64,000 bases of DNA from Tricholoma matsutake (taxonomy: Eukaryota; Basidiomycota; Agaricomycetes; Agaricales; Tricholomataceae): the NCBI GenBank assembly GCA_026075535.2, contig AP026546.1:5146001-5210000 (forward strand). The letters are read 5' to 3'. Under the pieces are notes generated by a model. The model ran no database searches, had not been told where the DNA came from, and worked only from the letters and a program-made list of their open reading frames with translations. Below are positions 22,906 to 35,203 of this stretch, piece by piece (the stretch's first letter is position 1; every line of letters begins with the position of its first letter). The translations under genes and the position numbers were made by a program.

Positions 22906-23560
22906 AAGTTTCCCAATTAAAGACTGGTCACGGAAGAGACCTTCCCATTGAGCGATCTCCTGCTTGTAAACTGGGTCTGAAACATAAAGCAGAAGGTCGC
23001 CAAGCCTATAACTGTGATTCTGTAAGGAGTTGAGCATGGCGTCAAAGATCCCTCACTTCTTTGCCTCCAACTCCTCAGCCGCATGAGCCACATTTGTGGC
23101 ATGTCTGATGCAAAGCTCCCTCTCATCTTTCTGTTTCTTCTGAATAGTAGTCCTTTGCTTTCTGTATCCTTTGGTATGTGCCTTTCCAGTGCATTGTTCC
23201 TTTGTGCCAACCACTGGGGAGCTCCAGATAAGATCATCACTTGATAATGGAGGAAGTTGTGGAGGAGAAATATGAGGAGAGGGGGGACATGGTGTTGTAG
23301 AACATATAACATATGGTGCATGTATAGGGGAAGAAGCAAACAATGAAAGCGGTGATGATGGAGGAAGTGGAGAGTCAATTTTGCTCATTGCTTCAAAAAG
23401 AGACTTGCGCTCACGGACCTGGCATCTAGGAGTCACAGGGGTTGGTCCACCACTGCCAGACAGAGGCTCAACAAAGGGAAAAGATGGAAACATGGAGAGC
23501 AGCTCAAATATACCACATGTTGTGATGTGCAAAAGTCATTTTGAAATTTGAAATTTCTAC
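22906..23560 (-). other. Unassigned interval with a possible minus-strand coding fragment
   Basis: A 159-codon minus-strand frame (23532-23053) contains a Pro/Ser-rich part and a basic stretch (KAHTKGYRKQRTTIQKKQKD). It may be an exon of a gene accompanying the helicase relic, which starts on the other strand 30 bp away. No domain was recognised. Confidence 0.3.
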
Positions 23561-24910
23561 TTGTTACTTCCCATCATGTTGTCCGAGCCCCCAAGCAGCA
23601 CTACTGGGCATTGTAGAAGAGCAAGAAGTCAACCTACAACTCAAGGAGAACAGATCATTGCATGCAAGCCATGTACTGAGAAAGAGTTGGAAGGATTGAG
23701 TCAGAAGATTGCAGATCAGTTTGGATGGCAGAATGGACCCCACATCTACCAGATGGATGGGATCAAGGCACAATTGCAGATGTGTGATGCCATAATTCAT
23801 GCTGGAACAGGTTTAGGCAAGACAGGTGTTGCTGCAGGGCTGCATGTACATCCAAGTGCCAAAGGGAAGATCACAATTATGGTCTCACTGCTCATTGCAC
23901 TGCACAATGAAATGGTTAGTCCTCCCCAAGTTCATATCCATCAAATTGACTATACTTACCATGTCCAGGTTGATACCTTTTGTGAAGAGTTTAAATTGAA
24001 TGCAACTGCTGTCAACAGCAGCAATGGAGGCTGTGCGCCAAAGGTGCTTGAGGTAAGATGTTGTGACATGTGTGATGCATATACTAAAATCTGCAGAGCA
24101 GAAAATTGTCCAGGGTGACTCACAAATAGTGCTGATTTCACCAGAGCTCCTGCTGTCATGTTGGTTCATTAAAGAAGTCTTGAAGAACTTGGACAAAAAG
24201 TGTGTCTTGTCAGTATTCATTGATGAGGCTCACATCATATCTCACTGGGGAAGTGGTTTCCACAAGAAATATGGAGAGCTAGGAATCATACAAACATTCC
24301 TTTCTAAATCAACACCCATCATTGCAGTATCTGCCACATTGCCAGGGAGGGTGTGCTGAGATGTTCTTCGCATTCTGAGATTTGATCAGAATAATTTTGT
24401 GAACATTGATGTGGGCAACGACTGACCAAACATTTCACTTGTCATCCATGCCATCCAGCATTCTCTCAACAGCTATACAGATCTAAACTTCATCATTGAT
24501 CAGAACATCGTGGACCATTCTGAAATTCAAAAAGGCTTCCTATACTGTGACAATATAGCAATGGGTACAGAGATCATTGACCATTTGACTGAGTGCCTGC
24601 CACCCCACCTTAGGAAGCTTGGGCTGATCCAACCATACAATGCATGTTTTTTGAAAGAGTATCAAAAAGCTGTTATGGAACAATTCAAGACCAGGCAGGT
24701 GCGAATTCTAGTCTGTACTGATGCAGCAGGAATGGTAAGAGATTTGTTTGATAAATGATATGCTTAACTGATGCTACCCAGGGATGTAACATCCTAGATG
24801 TTGACTTGGTTGTCCAGTGGAAACTCCCAGGCTCCATCTCAGCCTTTGTACAATGATTCTTGCAAGCGTCTACAATAATGCACAGCCAAGTAAGTGCAAT
24901 GTTGCTGAAC
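23561..24910 (+). pseudogene. RecQ-like DEAD/DEAH helicase relic
   Basis: Superfamily-2 helicase motifs can be read in order across several exons: Walker A GTGLGKTG (23800-23830), SPELLLS (motif Ib region, about 24145), FIDEAHIISHWG (DEAH, about 24215), AVSATLPG (motif III, about 24325), an IQPYNACF/YQKAVMEQF segment (motif IV-V region) and CTDAAGM, then an intron before GCNILDVDLVVQW (motifs V-VI). Broken by TGA at 24357-24359, 24423-24425 and 24854-24856; the last is where the motif VI arginine should follow Gln. Homologous RecQ-like genes are scattered among repeats in Agaricomycete genomes, so I read it as a mobile-element passenger, not the housekeeping RecQ. Confidence 0.82.
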
Positions 24911-26586
24911 AGGTGAACAGAACTCACAGCCTCGCAACCTGTACAGAACCAACTGTCCCAGAACACTGACCAAAGTTGCTAATCAAAAACAAGTTAAATG
25001 AGGCAATATTCATGACACCTGGCAAAAGCATGTCAAACAACATGATTTCCCTCTTGCCATGTTCAGTTTGGATGTGTTGCTGTCAGACAATGTCATTTAA
25101 CTTTTATCATTGGTTGGTCCTGTCAAAATGCGACAAGATATGTCAACAATGTTATCTGGTCAATGGGGATGGGAATCTACTTACAGTGATGAACTGCACT
25201 CAAAATTGTTAACACTCAACATCTGCGAGCTATTGCAAAGTCAAATGAACCCAAAAGGTCAAAGAGTGGAAAGATGAGTTGATGTGGCAGAAGAGGGCGA
25301 AATTGGAGCAGAGAAGTGCCCAAAGCAATGCAAGTCCACAATAGGAGTGCTGCAAACCAGCAAAAATGTTTTTAGTCTGGACCTCAAGCTGATTACACAT
25401 GACAATGCACCACAACACTCTCTAGATCCCTTACAACTTACCTTTGACCCCCAGGTGGTACAGAACTGATCTTTGTCAACTTCAATCTGGGCACCAAGTA
25501 TTGGGGCATAGCATAGTAACAGTCCAACTTGAAGTTCTCGAGGCACATTGAGGGATATAGATCCATAGCACTAGCATAATTACAGGTTGTAGACAATAAT
25601 AAGCTTCTTGTTTTGTTGAACGAGAGCAAATGAAGTGTGAACTGTAATTGAAACTCAGAAATTTCACTAAGTCCCACAACTAATTTGGCAGTGTGTCACG
25701 CTTCCTGCCAAAACAGTGACCATGTATTCCAGTTGGTATATCAGCACCGCCTTCCTTTTTCATCAACATGTGCACATGCTGATATACCTGACTGGTTGTG
25801 AGTCTAACCGGGTACATGGGTATGGTGATGCACACAGTTATTCACTTCAAAATGCACCCAAAATTATCCAAATTGGTCAAGATTTGGTTGAGATATAGCT
25901 TGATCAATTTTGGATCAATTATGACACTTAGTTGAGGAATTATTCGATGACATTGACTGTTCCAGGCCAATATACTGACTGTGGGAACAAAACCTGTCAA
26001 AAGCCCCTATCCACAAGTGATATCTTGACAACCACAGCATATTAGTACTACAGACTCATGCACAATGTGCTCTAGACAGCTCCATGGTTATCTTTTTATT
26101 TCATTTGAGCACTCTGAGATTTTTGTAAACTAGGTGTGTGAAATAAGTGGAGTCTGTGATGAAAAGCACAGGAACTGTATGGTAGAAGAATAGGTACAGG
26201 CTACAAAGGGTGTACATATTACATTTTATGTATGAAGCCAGCCCCAGTGAGATTACAGAAAAACAATTGAGCATAGCAGCAGTAGTGATTACTCCCCAGG
26301 CCTGCTCCATGGCATAGAATCTTCTTCATATACTCAACTAATGGTCCAAGCCTGAAGAACATCCTATATATAGAGTCACAAAGTAACTTATAGAGTTGAC
26401 TTCAATACAGTATCCCAGCTGGAACATTTAAATGATGTTGATAGTGGAAGCACACTGGCCCATTTGTGATTCTCAAATTATTCCTCTCCTGGTCCTCACA
26501 TAGTAGGAGTGTCTAAATACTACAGTAACACCAGTGGGTGCACCTTGTGCAGGAAATCCCTCAACAGGCCACTACTTATCTACTTA
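24911..26586. other. Degenerate interval, probably the tail of the helicase element
   Basis: No frame longer than about 95 codons and no motif I recognise. A small hairpin lies near 25730-25795 (GGTATATCAGCA against TGCTGATATACC). A decayed C-terminal part of the helicase gene is likely in the first few hundred bases. Confidence 0.35.
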
Positions 26587-27035
26587 CAGTGCTTTGCATA
26601 TAGCTTGACAGTTGCCGAAAATTTGATAAACATGAGCAAACTTGATCTCGCTGTCATTTTATGGCTTCCACAATGGCTTCCTAGTTTAGATTTTGGTGAA
26701 GGAGGTGTATATAAATAATATCAGAAGATGACTGTCAAATAAACATCTTATTTAACATGTTTTCTGAAGTGCTGCACTGAGAAATAACAGTATTAGATCA
26801 TATGCAAGCCAGAATCTTCTAGAGATTTATTTTCAAAGTATAGAATTATTCTCAGTCAGTTATTTACAGCCAACAGCACTCTGAGACCATTTCTGTACAC
26901 TTCCTTCACCCAAATCTGAGCCAGGAAGCCATTGTGAATGCCATAAATGACAGCGAGATCAAATTTGCTCATCTTTGCTCATGTTTATCATATTTTTGGC
27001 AACTGTCAAGCTCTAATGCAAAATGCAAAACGCTA
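26587..27035. repeat. Inverted-repeat element of about 450 bp
   Basis: Arms of about 120 bp: GCTTGACAGTTGCC, ATAAACATGAGCAAA, TTGATCTCGCTGTCATTT and ACAATGGCTTCCT in the left arm recur as the reverse complement at 26900-27015, around a loop of about 180 bp. MITE-like architecture; no matching target duplication found. Confidence 0.75.
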
Positions 27036-28244
27036 CATATAAGGATACGCGGCTAATTTAGTCTAATTTACCAGGAAATTCACCGTAAATTAGCAAGGGT
27101 GAATTAGACAAGATTAGATATGGTCTGACAATGTGTTGGTGTGGCCAAAGAGAGCTAATTTACCCGGGCCGGGGTCAATTAATGTCTCGTGAAATTTCCC
27201 GTAACAGCACGAGTAAGTTCGATACAGTTACTTACAGTAACAGTGGTGCCACTGGTACGTGTTCCAGCCTTTGCGCCTCGTGCATCTTACTAGATCTTGG
27301 GGCCTCGGGAAATCCCAGCTACCGCTCATTTTTCAAATATGTAATTCCAAGTCCGTTCACTGGACACTTTTCCAGATCCGAGGGAGGGACGACTGGCTTT
27401 CAAATTCAACGAAGTTCTAGCGTACAACGCCACCCCACTGGCAGTTAAACTGCGTCCTAACGTTACTTTTTTTGTACATATTCTGATAAGAATTCGAATT
27501 CGAAGCTGCTTCTTGTAAGTCAAAAAAACTTTGTTGTAGTATTAGTGTGCCGGTACTTTGAATTCGTCATTGTTGCTCCATCGATATATATCAGGGGGTC
27601 TGGTCGTGCGTCATACCACTTGTTTACACGCACGCATTACGAATGCCAAGCAAGTCAATCTCAAAGAACGCTCGGCCTAAACCGAAACCGAAACCGAAGC
27701 TTTCGAAGTCGTTGATTTCATATTAGAAAATTTCCATCAACTTCGTGAGTCAGTGCCACGGCGAATTGATTCTCTTGTCAACACGCCATACAATACAATA
27801 CTATTGAATACAATACAATAATACACTTGGTCCTTAAAAAAAAGCTCATCCACGAAGTCTCCTGGATGTACTAAATCTGAAAAAGAAAAAAAAAATCCGA
27901 GTGGATCCGTGAGTGTTTATTTAATATGTCCATGTACCATAAGAAAGTCTGTGATATGTATCTGTCTTGTCTAATGATGATAAAACTGTGCATGTGTAGC
28001 AAAGGCGAGGGCGAGGAACAGAAAAAAAAAGAAAACACTAAAAAAAAATTATTCTTGCAATTCCGAACGAGTGATAGAAATAAAAAAGGGGCGCCGGCGC
28101 GGGTGTCGTAACTATTCGAAAGGATCCTTCAACTCAGTCGGATATCGACATGCAAGACGCAAGAACAACATCCACACGTCGTACTGCACACAAAGAGATC
28201 AGCGATAAGCACACGATAAGATAAAGGAACACACCGAGTTATTC
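27036..28244. other. Intergenic, AT-rich, no supported gene
   Basis: No domain-like frame. It includes simple runs (CCGAAA repeats near 27680; ACAATACAATA near 27785) and probably the 3' flank of the minus-strand gene that ends at 28245. Confidence 0.4.
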
Positions 28245-30140
28245 TTAGTACACCCTCGCTTTCAACGGCGTTCCGCTCCCGAGCCTAAACAAACTCGACA
28301 CTCTACTCTTCAACTTGTTCACCTTTGCCTTCTCCTTGTTCCCTTCGACATGTTTATTTTCAGAGTGCGTTCCCCATGTAGAATTCGAAGGAACTCGCAC
28401 AGGCACGCCGTCGCCGTCGCCGTCGATAGTCCATTCCCTCCTGCTGCCCTTCGCCTGATCATCCCACTGCTCGTCCAGAGGGGACAGTAACCTCCCTTTC
28501 CCAATCTCCTCTTCACTCCCACTCCCATCCAAACTCGACGAACTCTCAGGGGGGGTAGGCAACCCAGCCTTGTTGACCTTGATCTGTCTCCCTTTCCTTT
28601 GATGTTCACGAGGGACTTGTAATCGCTGCATCAACAACTCCTCTCTCTCCCTATCCTTCTCTCCCGTGTGTGCCCCATTCAGAGTCGAAGCCCGGACCGG
28701 CGTCAAAACTGACATTGGCGTTGGCATAATCCGCCCAGGGTGGGGTACACCCAAAACCACCTCGGCGCCATCCCCAATCCACGCCCTCGGCCACCGACCC
28801 CCGTCCCACTCTCCTTCATGCATACCCCACTCCCCCCCCTGATCTCCCCCACCACCAGCAACACCATCCAACGCACCCAAGACCATCATCTCTGCGATGG
28901 TAATCCCACGTCCACTAAGCGGGACAGACCCCAACACGCCAGCGGGTACGAGGAACGGTACGATTGATCCCTGTCCCTGGCTGTGGCTTTGCTCGGGCAT
29001 GATGGGGATAGAAGAACCAAGTGTGGAGATGGAACACGTCGAGTACATCGATGTCGGACGCGAGGAGTTGCCAGCGCTAGCATTGACGTTATGTGGGTAC
29101 GCGTGGGCAAGGAGAAAGTGCTCTATGCTCTGCACGAGTTTCGTCTTGTGCACCCTGGGCTTCGAGTTTGAACTACTCTGTCCGGAATCAGAGGTTACCC
29201 GGATTCGCAGAAGATTGGGGTGTAGATTGGGGGTGGACGGAGGAGCGGGAGAGGAAAAGGCTGAATAGGGCAAGACGTGTATGATGTGTGCTTGGATTGG
29301 GTCATGTTGTTTTTGTTTTCCTTTGTGTGATTGGGAGAGAGATTCTTGGCTGGGTGCGGTAGAGGTGGAGGGAGTGGTAGAGGTGGAAGAGAAGAAGGCG
29401 GAGAGGCGAGAGCGTTTAGCTGTGAGGTTGGGAGTAGATTTGGAAGGTGGTGGGAGGGAACGCCTGGATTTCTTGAGAGAAGGAATGTAGGGATGGGTGT
29501 TTGTTATGGAGTTTGGATTGATGAAAGGAGCAGAGAGGGTAGTTACGAGAACGGCGTGTTTGAGGAGAGCTTTATCAGGAAGGTTGGGTGGAAGGAAGTT
29601 GATGAGTGCCGTAAACTGGATGATGGGAGACTTGGAGTCGAATTTGACAGGACCAAAGTCGGGTAGAAGCGGAAAAGAATTAGTTGGGGATGGTGTTGAA
29701 GCGAGTTGGACGGCCTCGCGGCGAGTGAAATGGGCACCAGGGAAATGTTCTGCTAATTGTTGTATACGAGATTGGGAATGGCGAGTGGCAAGCCATGTGT
29801 GAGCAACACGCTGAGCACGTTGAAGGAGGCTAAGGAGACGAAGAGCACCATTGTCATGGATATTCAAAGGAGCGGTGAGGTGAAGAATGATGATAGCAGG
29901 ACCTTGAGATTGATGAGGAAATGTTGATATAGGAGGAGGAGTATTGGTAGCTAGAAGGAGAAGAGAATTGGATAGAAAAGGAGAAGTTGTGAATGGAGCA
30001 AGGTCAATAGGTGAAGGAGCGCCAATGAATAAAATGAAATGTGAATGAGAAGAGGAAAGATTTGCAAGACTTGAAGAAGAAGAAGACCAAGGCTGTGGTT
30101 CGAATGGATCGAGAGGAAGTCGAGGACGGAAAAGAGCCAT
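28245..30140 (-). CDS. Hypothetical protein, 631 aa, single exon
   Basis: An uninterrupted 631-codon frame with host-like GC content and no decay. The N-terminal 220 residues look like a folded domain (HFILFIGAPSPIDLAPFTTSPFLSNSLLLLAT, AIIILHLTAP, LLSLLQRAQRVAHTWLATRHSQSRIQQLAEHFPGAHFTRREAVQLAS). The centre is Ser/Pro/Lys-rich, a second ordered part follows (LRIRVTSDSG, HKTKLVQSIEHFLLAHAYP, then GRGITIAEMMVLGALDG and WPRAWIGDGAEVVLGVPHPGRI), and the tail is charged and Ser-rich ending RVSSLFRLGSGTPLKARVY. No signal peptide or membrane helix is evident. I do not recognise the family; it may be an Agaricomycete-specific conserved protein. The start MALFRPRLPLDPFEPQPW is the first Met in the frame. 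Confidence 0.85.
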   Translation of the reverse strand: MALFRPRLPLDPFEPQPWSSSSSSLANLSSSHSHFILFIGAPSPIDLAPFTTSPFLSNSLLLLATNTPPPISTFPHQSQGPAIIILHLTAPLNIHDNGALRLLSLLQRAQRVAHTWLATRHSQSRIQQLAEHFPGAHFTRREAVQLASTPSPTNSFPLLPDFGPVKFDSKSPIIQFTALINFLPPNLPDKALLKHAVLVTTLSAPFINPNSITNTHPYIPSLKKSRRSLPPPSKSTPNLTAKRSRLSAFFSSTSTTPSTSTAPSQESLSQSHKGKQKQHDPIQAHIIHVLPYSAFSSPAPPSTPNLHPNLLRIRVTSDSGQSSSNSKPRVHKTKLVQSIEHFLLAHAYPHNVNASAGNSSRPTSMYSTCSISTLGSSIPIMPEQSHSQGQGSIVPFLVPAGVLGSVPLSGRGITIAEMMVLGALDGVAGGGGDQGGEWGMHEGEWDGGRWPRAWIGDGAEVVLGVPHPGRIMPTPMSVLTPVRASTLNGAHTGEKDREREELLMQRLQVPREHQRKGRQIKVNKAGLPTPPESSSSLDGSGSEEEIGKGRLLSPLDEQWDDQAKGSRREWTIDGDGDGVPVRVPSNSTWGTHSENKHVEGNKEKAKVNKLKSRVSSLFRLGSGTPLKARVY

Positions 30141-31085
30141 TGACTTTTCTGATTTTCATTCGTCTTTCTTTTTGTTCCCCGCCAAGATTACGCCAAGACC
30201 CGATATATGCGACCCAGCGGATCTCATGATTCCATTCACCCATGCCATGCATTGCTGTACCTTCATCGACATCGGTTGTACCTCGCCGTCCTCGCTTCCG
30301 AACTACGGCGAAATCCTTTCCTCGGGATCAAACTTAATTTCATTCTACGTTCATCGACGATACGCGGATGTCTGCTCTTTCTTACTGAATTACAATGCGG
30401 CCCACCTTTTCTATACGCTGCGCTCCCGTCCCGCAAGACTTTTCTCTTTAAACAGTGACACGTTCCACTACATTCCATTTATGTAATAATATAATCCGAC
30501 GGACCCTTAATTCTACGCTCAAATAATTAGTATAAATAATTCACCATCATGAATAACTTATGAGTAGCGAGTAGCACTCAGCAGTTATACATTCAATCAT
30601 GACAGAGAACATCAACTTGACCACTGATGACCCAAACAAACAACGGGCTTATTCGTGGCACTTTTGGGCTCGTTCAATAGGCTCTGGCACAAAAGAGGCT
30701 AGTGTATGAAAGACACGGTATCATATCATTCAAATTAGTCTATACTATGTCAGTAATAACATAATTTAGCGTGGCCCTGGTTGTTTTTTGTATACGGTTT
30801 TTCCACGATTTCCTTTGGCATACCTCTCCAAATCAATGGACCGGGTATGGGTTATGAGCGGTTCCGATTGTACATACACAGACTGGCAGTACGAGAGCTT
30901 TAATTGAGCTGCATCGTGCCATTTCATGCAATGGAACAATGCGAGTCAACGCCCAGTCGATATTGTCATCCACGCACTAGCACCGCCAGGCCGCTCGACC
31001 GTCCCAGTTCAATTCAAGACCGTCGGACTAGACCCATTCCAGGATCGAGCGCATGCCTCCCTAACATAGTACCAGCCCCCTCCCT
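30141..31085. other. Intergenic interval
   Basis: Promoter side of the 631-aa gene followed by AT-rich sequence; short plus-strand frames (30172-30486, 30904-31128) show no motifs. Confidence 0.4.
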
Positions 31086-32419
31086 TCAATCACGTCCAAC
31101 CGCAGCCTCACGCCACTCAATCGGATAATCCAGCCAGACTGTATTATAACCCATACGAAGAAGCCCCTTCCTCGAGACCCCCGGAACATAGCTTGAAAAC
31201 AACTCCTCGATGTTTACACAACGAGCAAATGGAGAGCTGGCACATAGGTAAACGCGGTGCAATTTCGGAAATTTCCCAGAATGGGTGAGAAGTCTGTCCA
31301 ATTCGTTCCAGAGGCTGACCTGTAACCCCAACCTTATGTCTATACCACTCTGTATTGCCCGAAATTCGAGGTGGATACTGATTTCCTCTAGGTTGCTGAT
31401 GCCATCACCAACTCCTGATACTATTTCTCTCAAGGACTGGACTAGCCATAGAAGTGTATGTCCTGGATAGATTACGGTTGCAAGACGCAAGATGCGTAAT
31501 GTCGTGAAAGGTGCCAGATGCATATCAGTAATAGAAAACGCTAGTGAGATAGATACAACAAAAGAGATCAGCATCAGTTGTAATGAACCAAAAAACGAAC
31601 GCTAACCACTGCCATCTCCGCGATTATCATTCCACATGAGTATTTCCAATGTTCCTGTGGACTCCTTGATGGCCTCCCAAACAACTTGTGGATCACTCGA
31701 ACACACAAATACCTCCCGAAGTTGTGACATATCCATCGAAGCCCTCATAGTCTCGAACAAACTGTAATCACTGATCTGTGCCAATTCCAAACATTCCAGC
31801 TGAGCCGTCTTCGAACAGGTAGCTAGGGCCTCCTGATCTCGCGCGAGGGAAACAGCCGTCAGCGACAACTCCTTCAAATATTCAGAGGCACTAAAATATT
31901 CGACTGGGAGATCGTCGATTCCGTCAAGCTTGCATACTTTCAGAGTGGGGAGTGTGAACACCGATCCAAGAGCCATCTTCAGCTCTACAGAAATGGACTT
32001 CCACTCCTTGGGCGACGAGCAGCCTTGGATGAATCTGATAGAAAACAGGCGTAGGTTAAGAAGCATCTTCAATATTGCGTGGAGCGTCCCTCCCTGGAGG
32101 CCCAGTGGATAACCCGACTGGGGGCGTATGGTTTCCATGATGTGGTATCCGTGTCGTAGTCCAGCACGTACATTTCTTGGACATACGTCACAAGATAGGG
32201 GTTGTCTAAGAAGACTTGATGTAGCTTTCGACAGTGTTCCTGAGCTTTCAGGTCGTCGTCCAGGTGGATCGTGTGGAATAGACATTTCTGACTGGGTGCA
32301 AGAAATGAGCGAGACACCAATGAGCATTCTCGCAAGCTGAATATGTCGTTGAACAAGTGTTGTTCAAGAATGAGTGAGATTATGTCCTGCGGTAGGATGG
32401 GCATGGCAGAGAACATCAT
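31086..32419 (-). pseudogene. F-box/LRR-like gene with a frame break
   Basis: Starts with an F-box (MPILPQDIISLILEQH, SLRECSLVSRSFLAPSQKCLFHTIHL), then leucine-rich segments (LKMLLNLRLFSIRFI, LPTLKVCKLDGIDDLP, LKELSLTAVSLA, LECLELAQISDY, LREVFV). A third part after a GTTAGC...CACTAG intron (about 31599-31550) ends GRD at 31086. Between about 32130 and 32095 the reading frame moves by one base with no plausible intron, splitting the protein after DTTSWKPYAPS. This is either a disabled gene or a local sequence error; the rest is intact. It shares motifs with the relic at 55843-56489 (MRASMDMSQLREVFV against MRTSMDISRLREVSI), so the two are paralogues. Confidence 0.65.
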
Positions 32420-33110
32420 TGACGCCGCGAAAATATCGAGCGTTCCGAGAACTAATCGATAAGGCCTGGCTGGATGCACCCGAATAAGGTATAAACGTCG
32501 ATAGGGGCAACTAAAGTTACTACTCACTACGAGAATCCAACTTGGTGAAGTAGCAACAGTTAAAAGATAACACCAGCTGGATCCTGTGAAGTGAGACCCT
32601 AACTGAGTATATACCTATGAAGAATGGTGGAAACCCTCACAATGTAAGTAGTTGTTGAAGCGCGAGATGGAACTCTCGAGGCGAAGCCTTGGATAACAAC
32701 CAAATGCAATAGTGAGAGGCTGGACCAACAATGAGCGCGAAGCGCTTACCTCTGTTGCTTGTAAACGAGATGGAGGTCGAAAGAAAGCAACACAAGAAAA
32801 CCTCCTAATCGCGCTGAAACTTCCTATAGCCCGGCATCTGCTAGACCCTAGCACCTGACTTGAACTCGTGACCACTCCCTCGTACTTACATGGGCAAGCT
32901 CGATGTAGACTGGTGAAGCTGAGCTTAAAATCGCGAGAACAAACGTACATTCGAAAGTGTCCCGAAAGTCTCCGGAGACTCGGAGGCCGTCGTCAAACAA
33001 TGACAAGCAGTCGGGCCAGTGGGTGCAATTATACACTGCAGGGCCACCGCACGTCTTGTATATAGTCTTCTCTCAACCGCTGCAAGTCCACTGTGAGGCC
33101 TGATCTGTAC
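32420..33110. other. Flank of the F-box gene, no supported gene
   Basis: Short overlapping frames on both strands; none has a domain signature. The minus strand near 32865 carries GAGTTCAAGTC, which faintly resembles a pol III B box, but I found no A box at a suitable distance. Confidence 0.35.
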
Positions 33111-33663
33111 ATGGTGACACTCAATGAGGTACATGAGCTTTTGAAAGGTTTCCCTGGGCTTGGGGATGCCATTGGAATGGAGAAAGCAATGGAGTTCACC
33201 TGACTTGCGGCATCACTCAAAGATACCATTCTGACTGCCCAGCTGTCTTCACACAACAAGGACAAGATTCCTGCAGAGATGCTGGAACACATTCATTCAT
33301 TTCTAGGCCTTGCCATGGACATGTCAGAGAGTTTTGTCGATGGATGTTGGAGTGTGTTCCATGATGTTATATGGTGTTTTGAGGATGGCAAGGCAAGGAA
33401 ACAGGATGCTGAAACATTCAAGGCCTATGGGCTAGACCATCTATTAAGTAGGCACTGAGATGGTTGCGAGAAGGCTGAGCACTAACTATCACTTCAAGTT
33501 TCCTGGATGCTCTTTCCACCTGTCAAGACATGTACAAGCCCTGGATATGCCAGTACAACATTGCTACGAAACAAGAATGACATCAAAAAGGCTGTCCTGA
33601 ACACGTTGATGCTCAACCCGGAAACCCAAACAAAACCCACAAAATGGCTTTGGATGGTATAAC

Positions 33664-34290
33664 ATGAGTCAGAGGAAGGATGCGAGGCCCTTTAGACATC
33701 ACCTGTCAGATCGACCGTCAAATAGTCATAAAAGGACTGCTTGTCAAAGCAGTTCAAGGTTAAAAGAATGTGTTTCGAGGACTTGCAATGATTTTCGAGA
33801 TGTTGCGATGCTTTTCGAGATGTTGTGATATTTTTCGAAGAGGTTTCAAGGAATTTCGAGTGGGTAGATATGTTCGGACACAAGATTGGGGGACTAGATG
33901 AGTAGTAGAAGTGAAGAAAAGGCTAATCGAGGGAAGCAAGAGCAAAAATAGCATAATGCAAGGAATTTTGAGGAATTTTGAGGAAGTTTAGCTTAAAACA
34001 CCAAACTTCAGACTGAATAAGACTAAACCGAACTCTCAAATCACTGTGATCTGGGAGGAAGACGATGACTTTCTTGTTTTTCTTTGTATCTAGTACATCT
34101 TTTTATATAAAATAAAGAAAGTACCTAAAAAGGCTAGAGAACATGAGGCAAACATGTGGAAAACTCAAGGCAAAAGACAATATAAGTATATCAGAACAAT
34201 AAAGCGAGCCTAGAAGGGGTGAATATAACACATGATGAAGAAATAAAAGAAAGAATAGCTAAAATCAGACTGTCCTTGTTATAAATTGAA
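33664..34290 (-). repeat. Diverged LTR related to the 59.2-kb LTR family
   Basis: Begins TGAGTCAGAGGAAGG, like 59165, and shares further collinear words (GAAGACGA..TTTCTTGTT, AGAACATGAGGCAAA, CATGATGAA, GACTGTCC) in the same order. It ends near 34290. The following 34290-35001 shows no recognised coding sequence and may be internal sequence of the same element. Confidence 0.55.
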
Positions 34291-35001
34291 TAAAAGATCA
34301 GAAACTGCTTTGAGCGGATTGTATGTGTGCACATGCAGTCAAAATGTGTTCGATATACATGATATAGTGTCCCATGTGTCCAGCATGCATCCGAAGATCG
34401 TTCGAACAAGAAATACTGGGTCCAACAATGTTTTTTGAGGTTTGATGTTTTTCAAAGATTTTCAAAGTTTCTTCAGACTTTGTTCATGGCCCAATATTGG
34501 TGCGATATTGTTTGACAATGGTAGGGGATATGTCTGGCATGTGTGCGATGAGTATTCAGATAGCGATATAGTGTCCGATGTCGATTTGCGATGTTCGATG
34601 ATTTTCGAAGTCAGTTGAGGAAATATTGGACTTGTTCGAAGTCTGATATCACTGTGATATTGCTCGATACTGGTTCGGAACCCATCGACGATGCTCCAAG
34701 TGTATATCCTGAGCTGTCCAAAGGTTGAGGGAGTTGTACTATGGCAGCCGAAGGCATACAAAGAATTTCGAAGCATTCTCGTGACTTTGTAGAGGTTTGT
34801 AGAGGTTTGTAGAGCTTTGGAAGGGTTCGTATGGGTTCGTAGAGCTTTGACAACGATTGTAGATGTGTTTTCCAGGCTTGAACGACAAGGTGGACCTATC
34901 AACATTGAGCAATGGTGCATGTGCAACATATGCTGTACATCTCCATTGTGACTGTAAAAGTCTTGATCCTATGTTTTGTGGCTGTTAATGAACTGTAACA
35001 A

Positions 35002-35203
35002 TGTTACTTGTTGACACTTATTTACCATATTCCTTGGATTACATCCTCGGACATTACACAGACAAAACCTTTACACTACACACCATCATCATCCTTATTA
35101 TCACTCATAGAGATCTCATGCTTATAAAATACCTCTTTTGCATGCTTAGCTCTGGATTTGGACTCTAGTGAAGTACGTGTCCCTAACACAGCATGCACTT
35201 ACA
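35002..35203 (+). repeat. 5' LTR of the deleted gypsy element
   Basis: 202 bp; the last 180 match 37483-37661. Every mismatch found between the copies is TG or CA against CG, or TTGG against TCAG (ancestral TCGG). Followed by CTTTTTTTAAGC, similar to the Tf1-like element's leader. Confidence 0.75.

Noticed and set aside
28886..29802. Frames on both strands within the 631-aa gene
   Set aside because: Overlapping shadows without domain content; the 631-codon frame explains the region.
32860..32900. Possible tRNA-derived SINE promoter
   Set aside because: Only a weak B-box-like word; no A box at proper spacing, no poly-A tail and no second copy.
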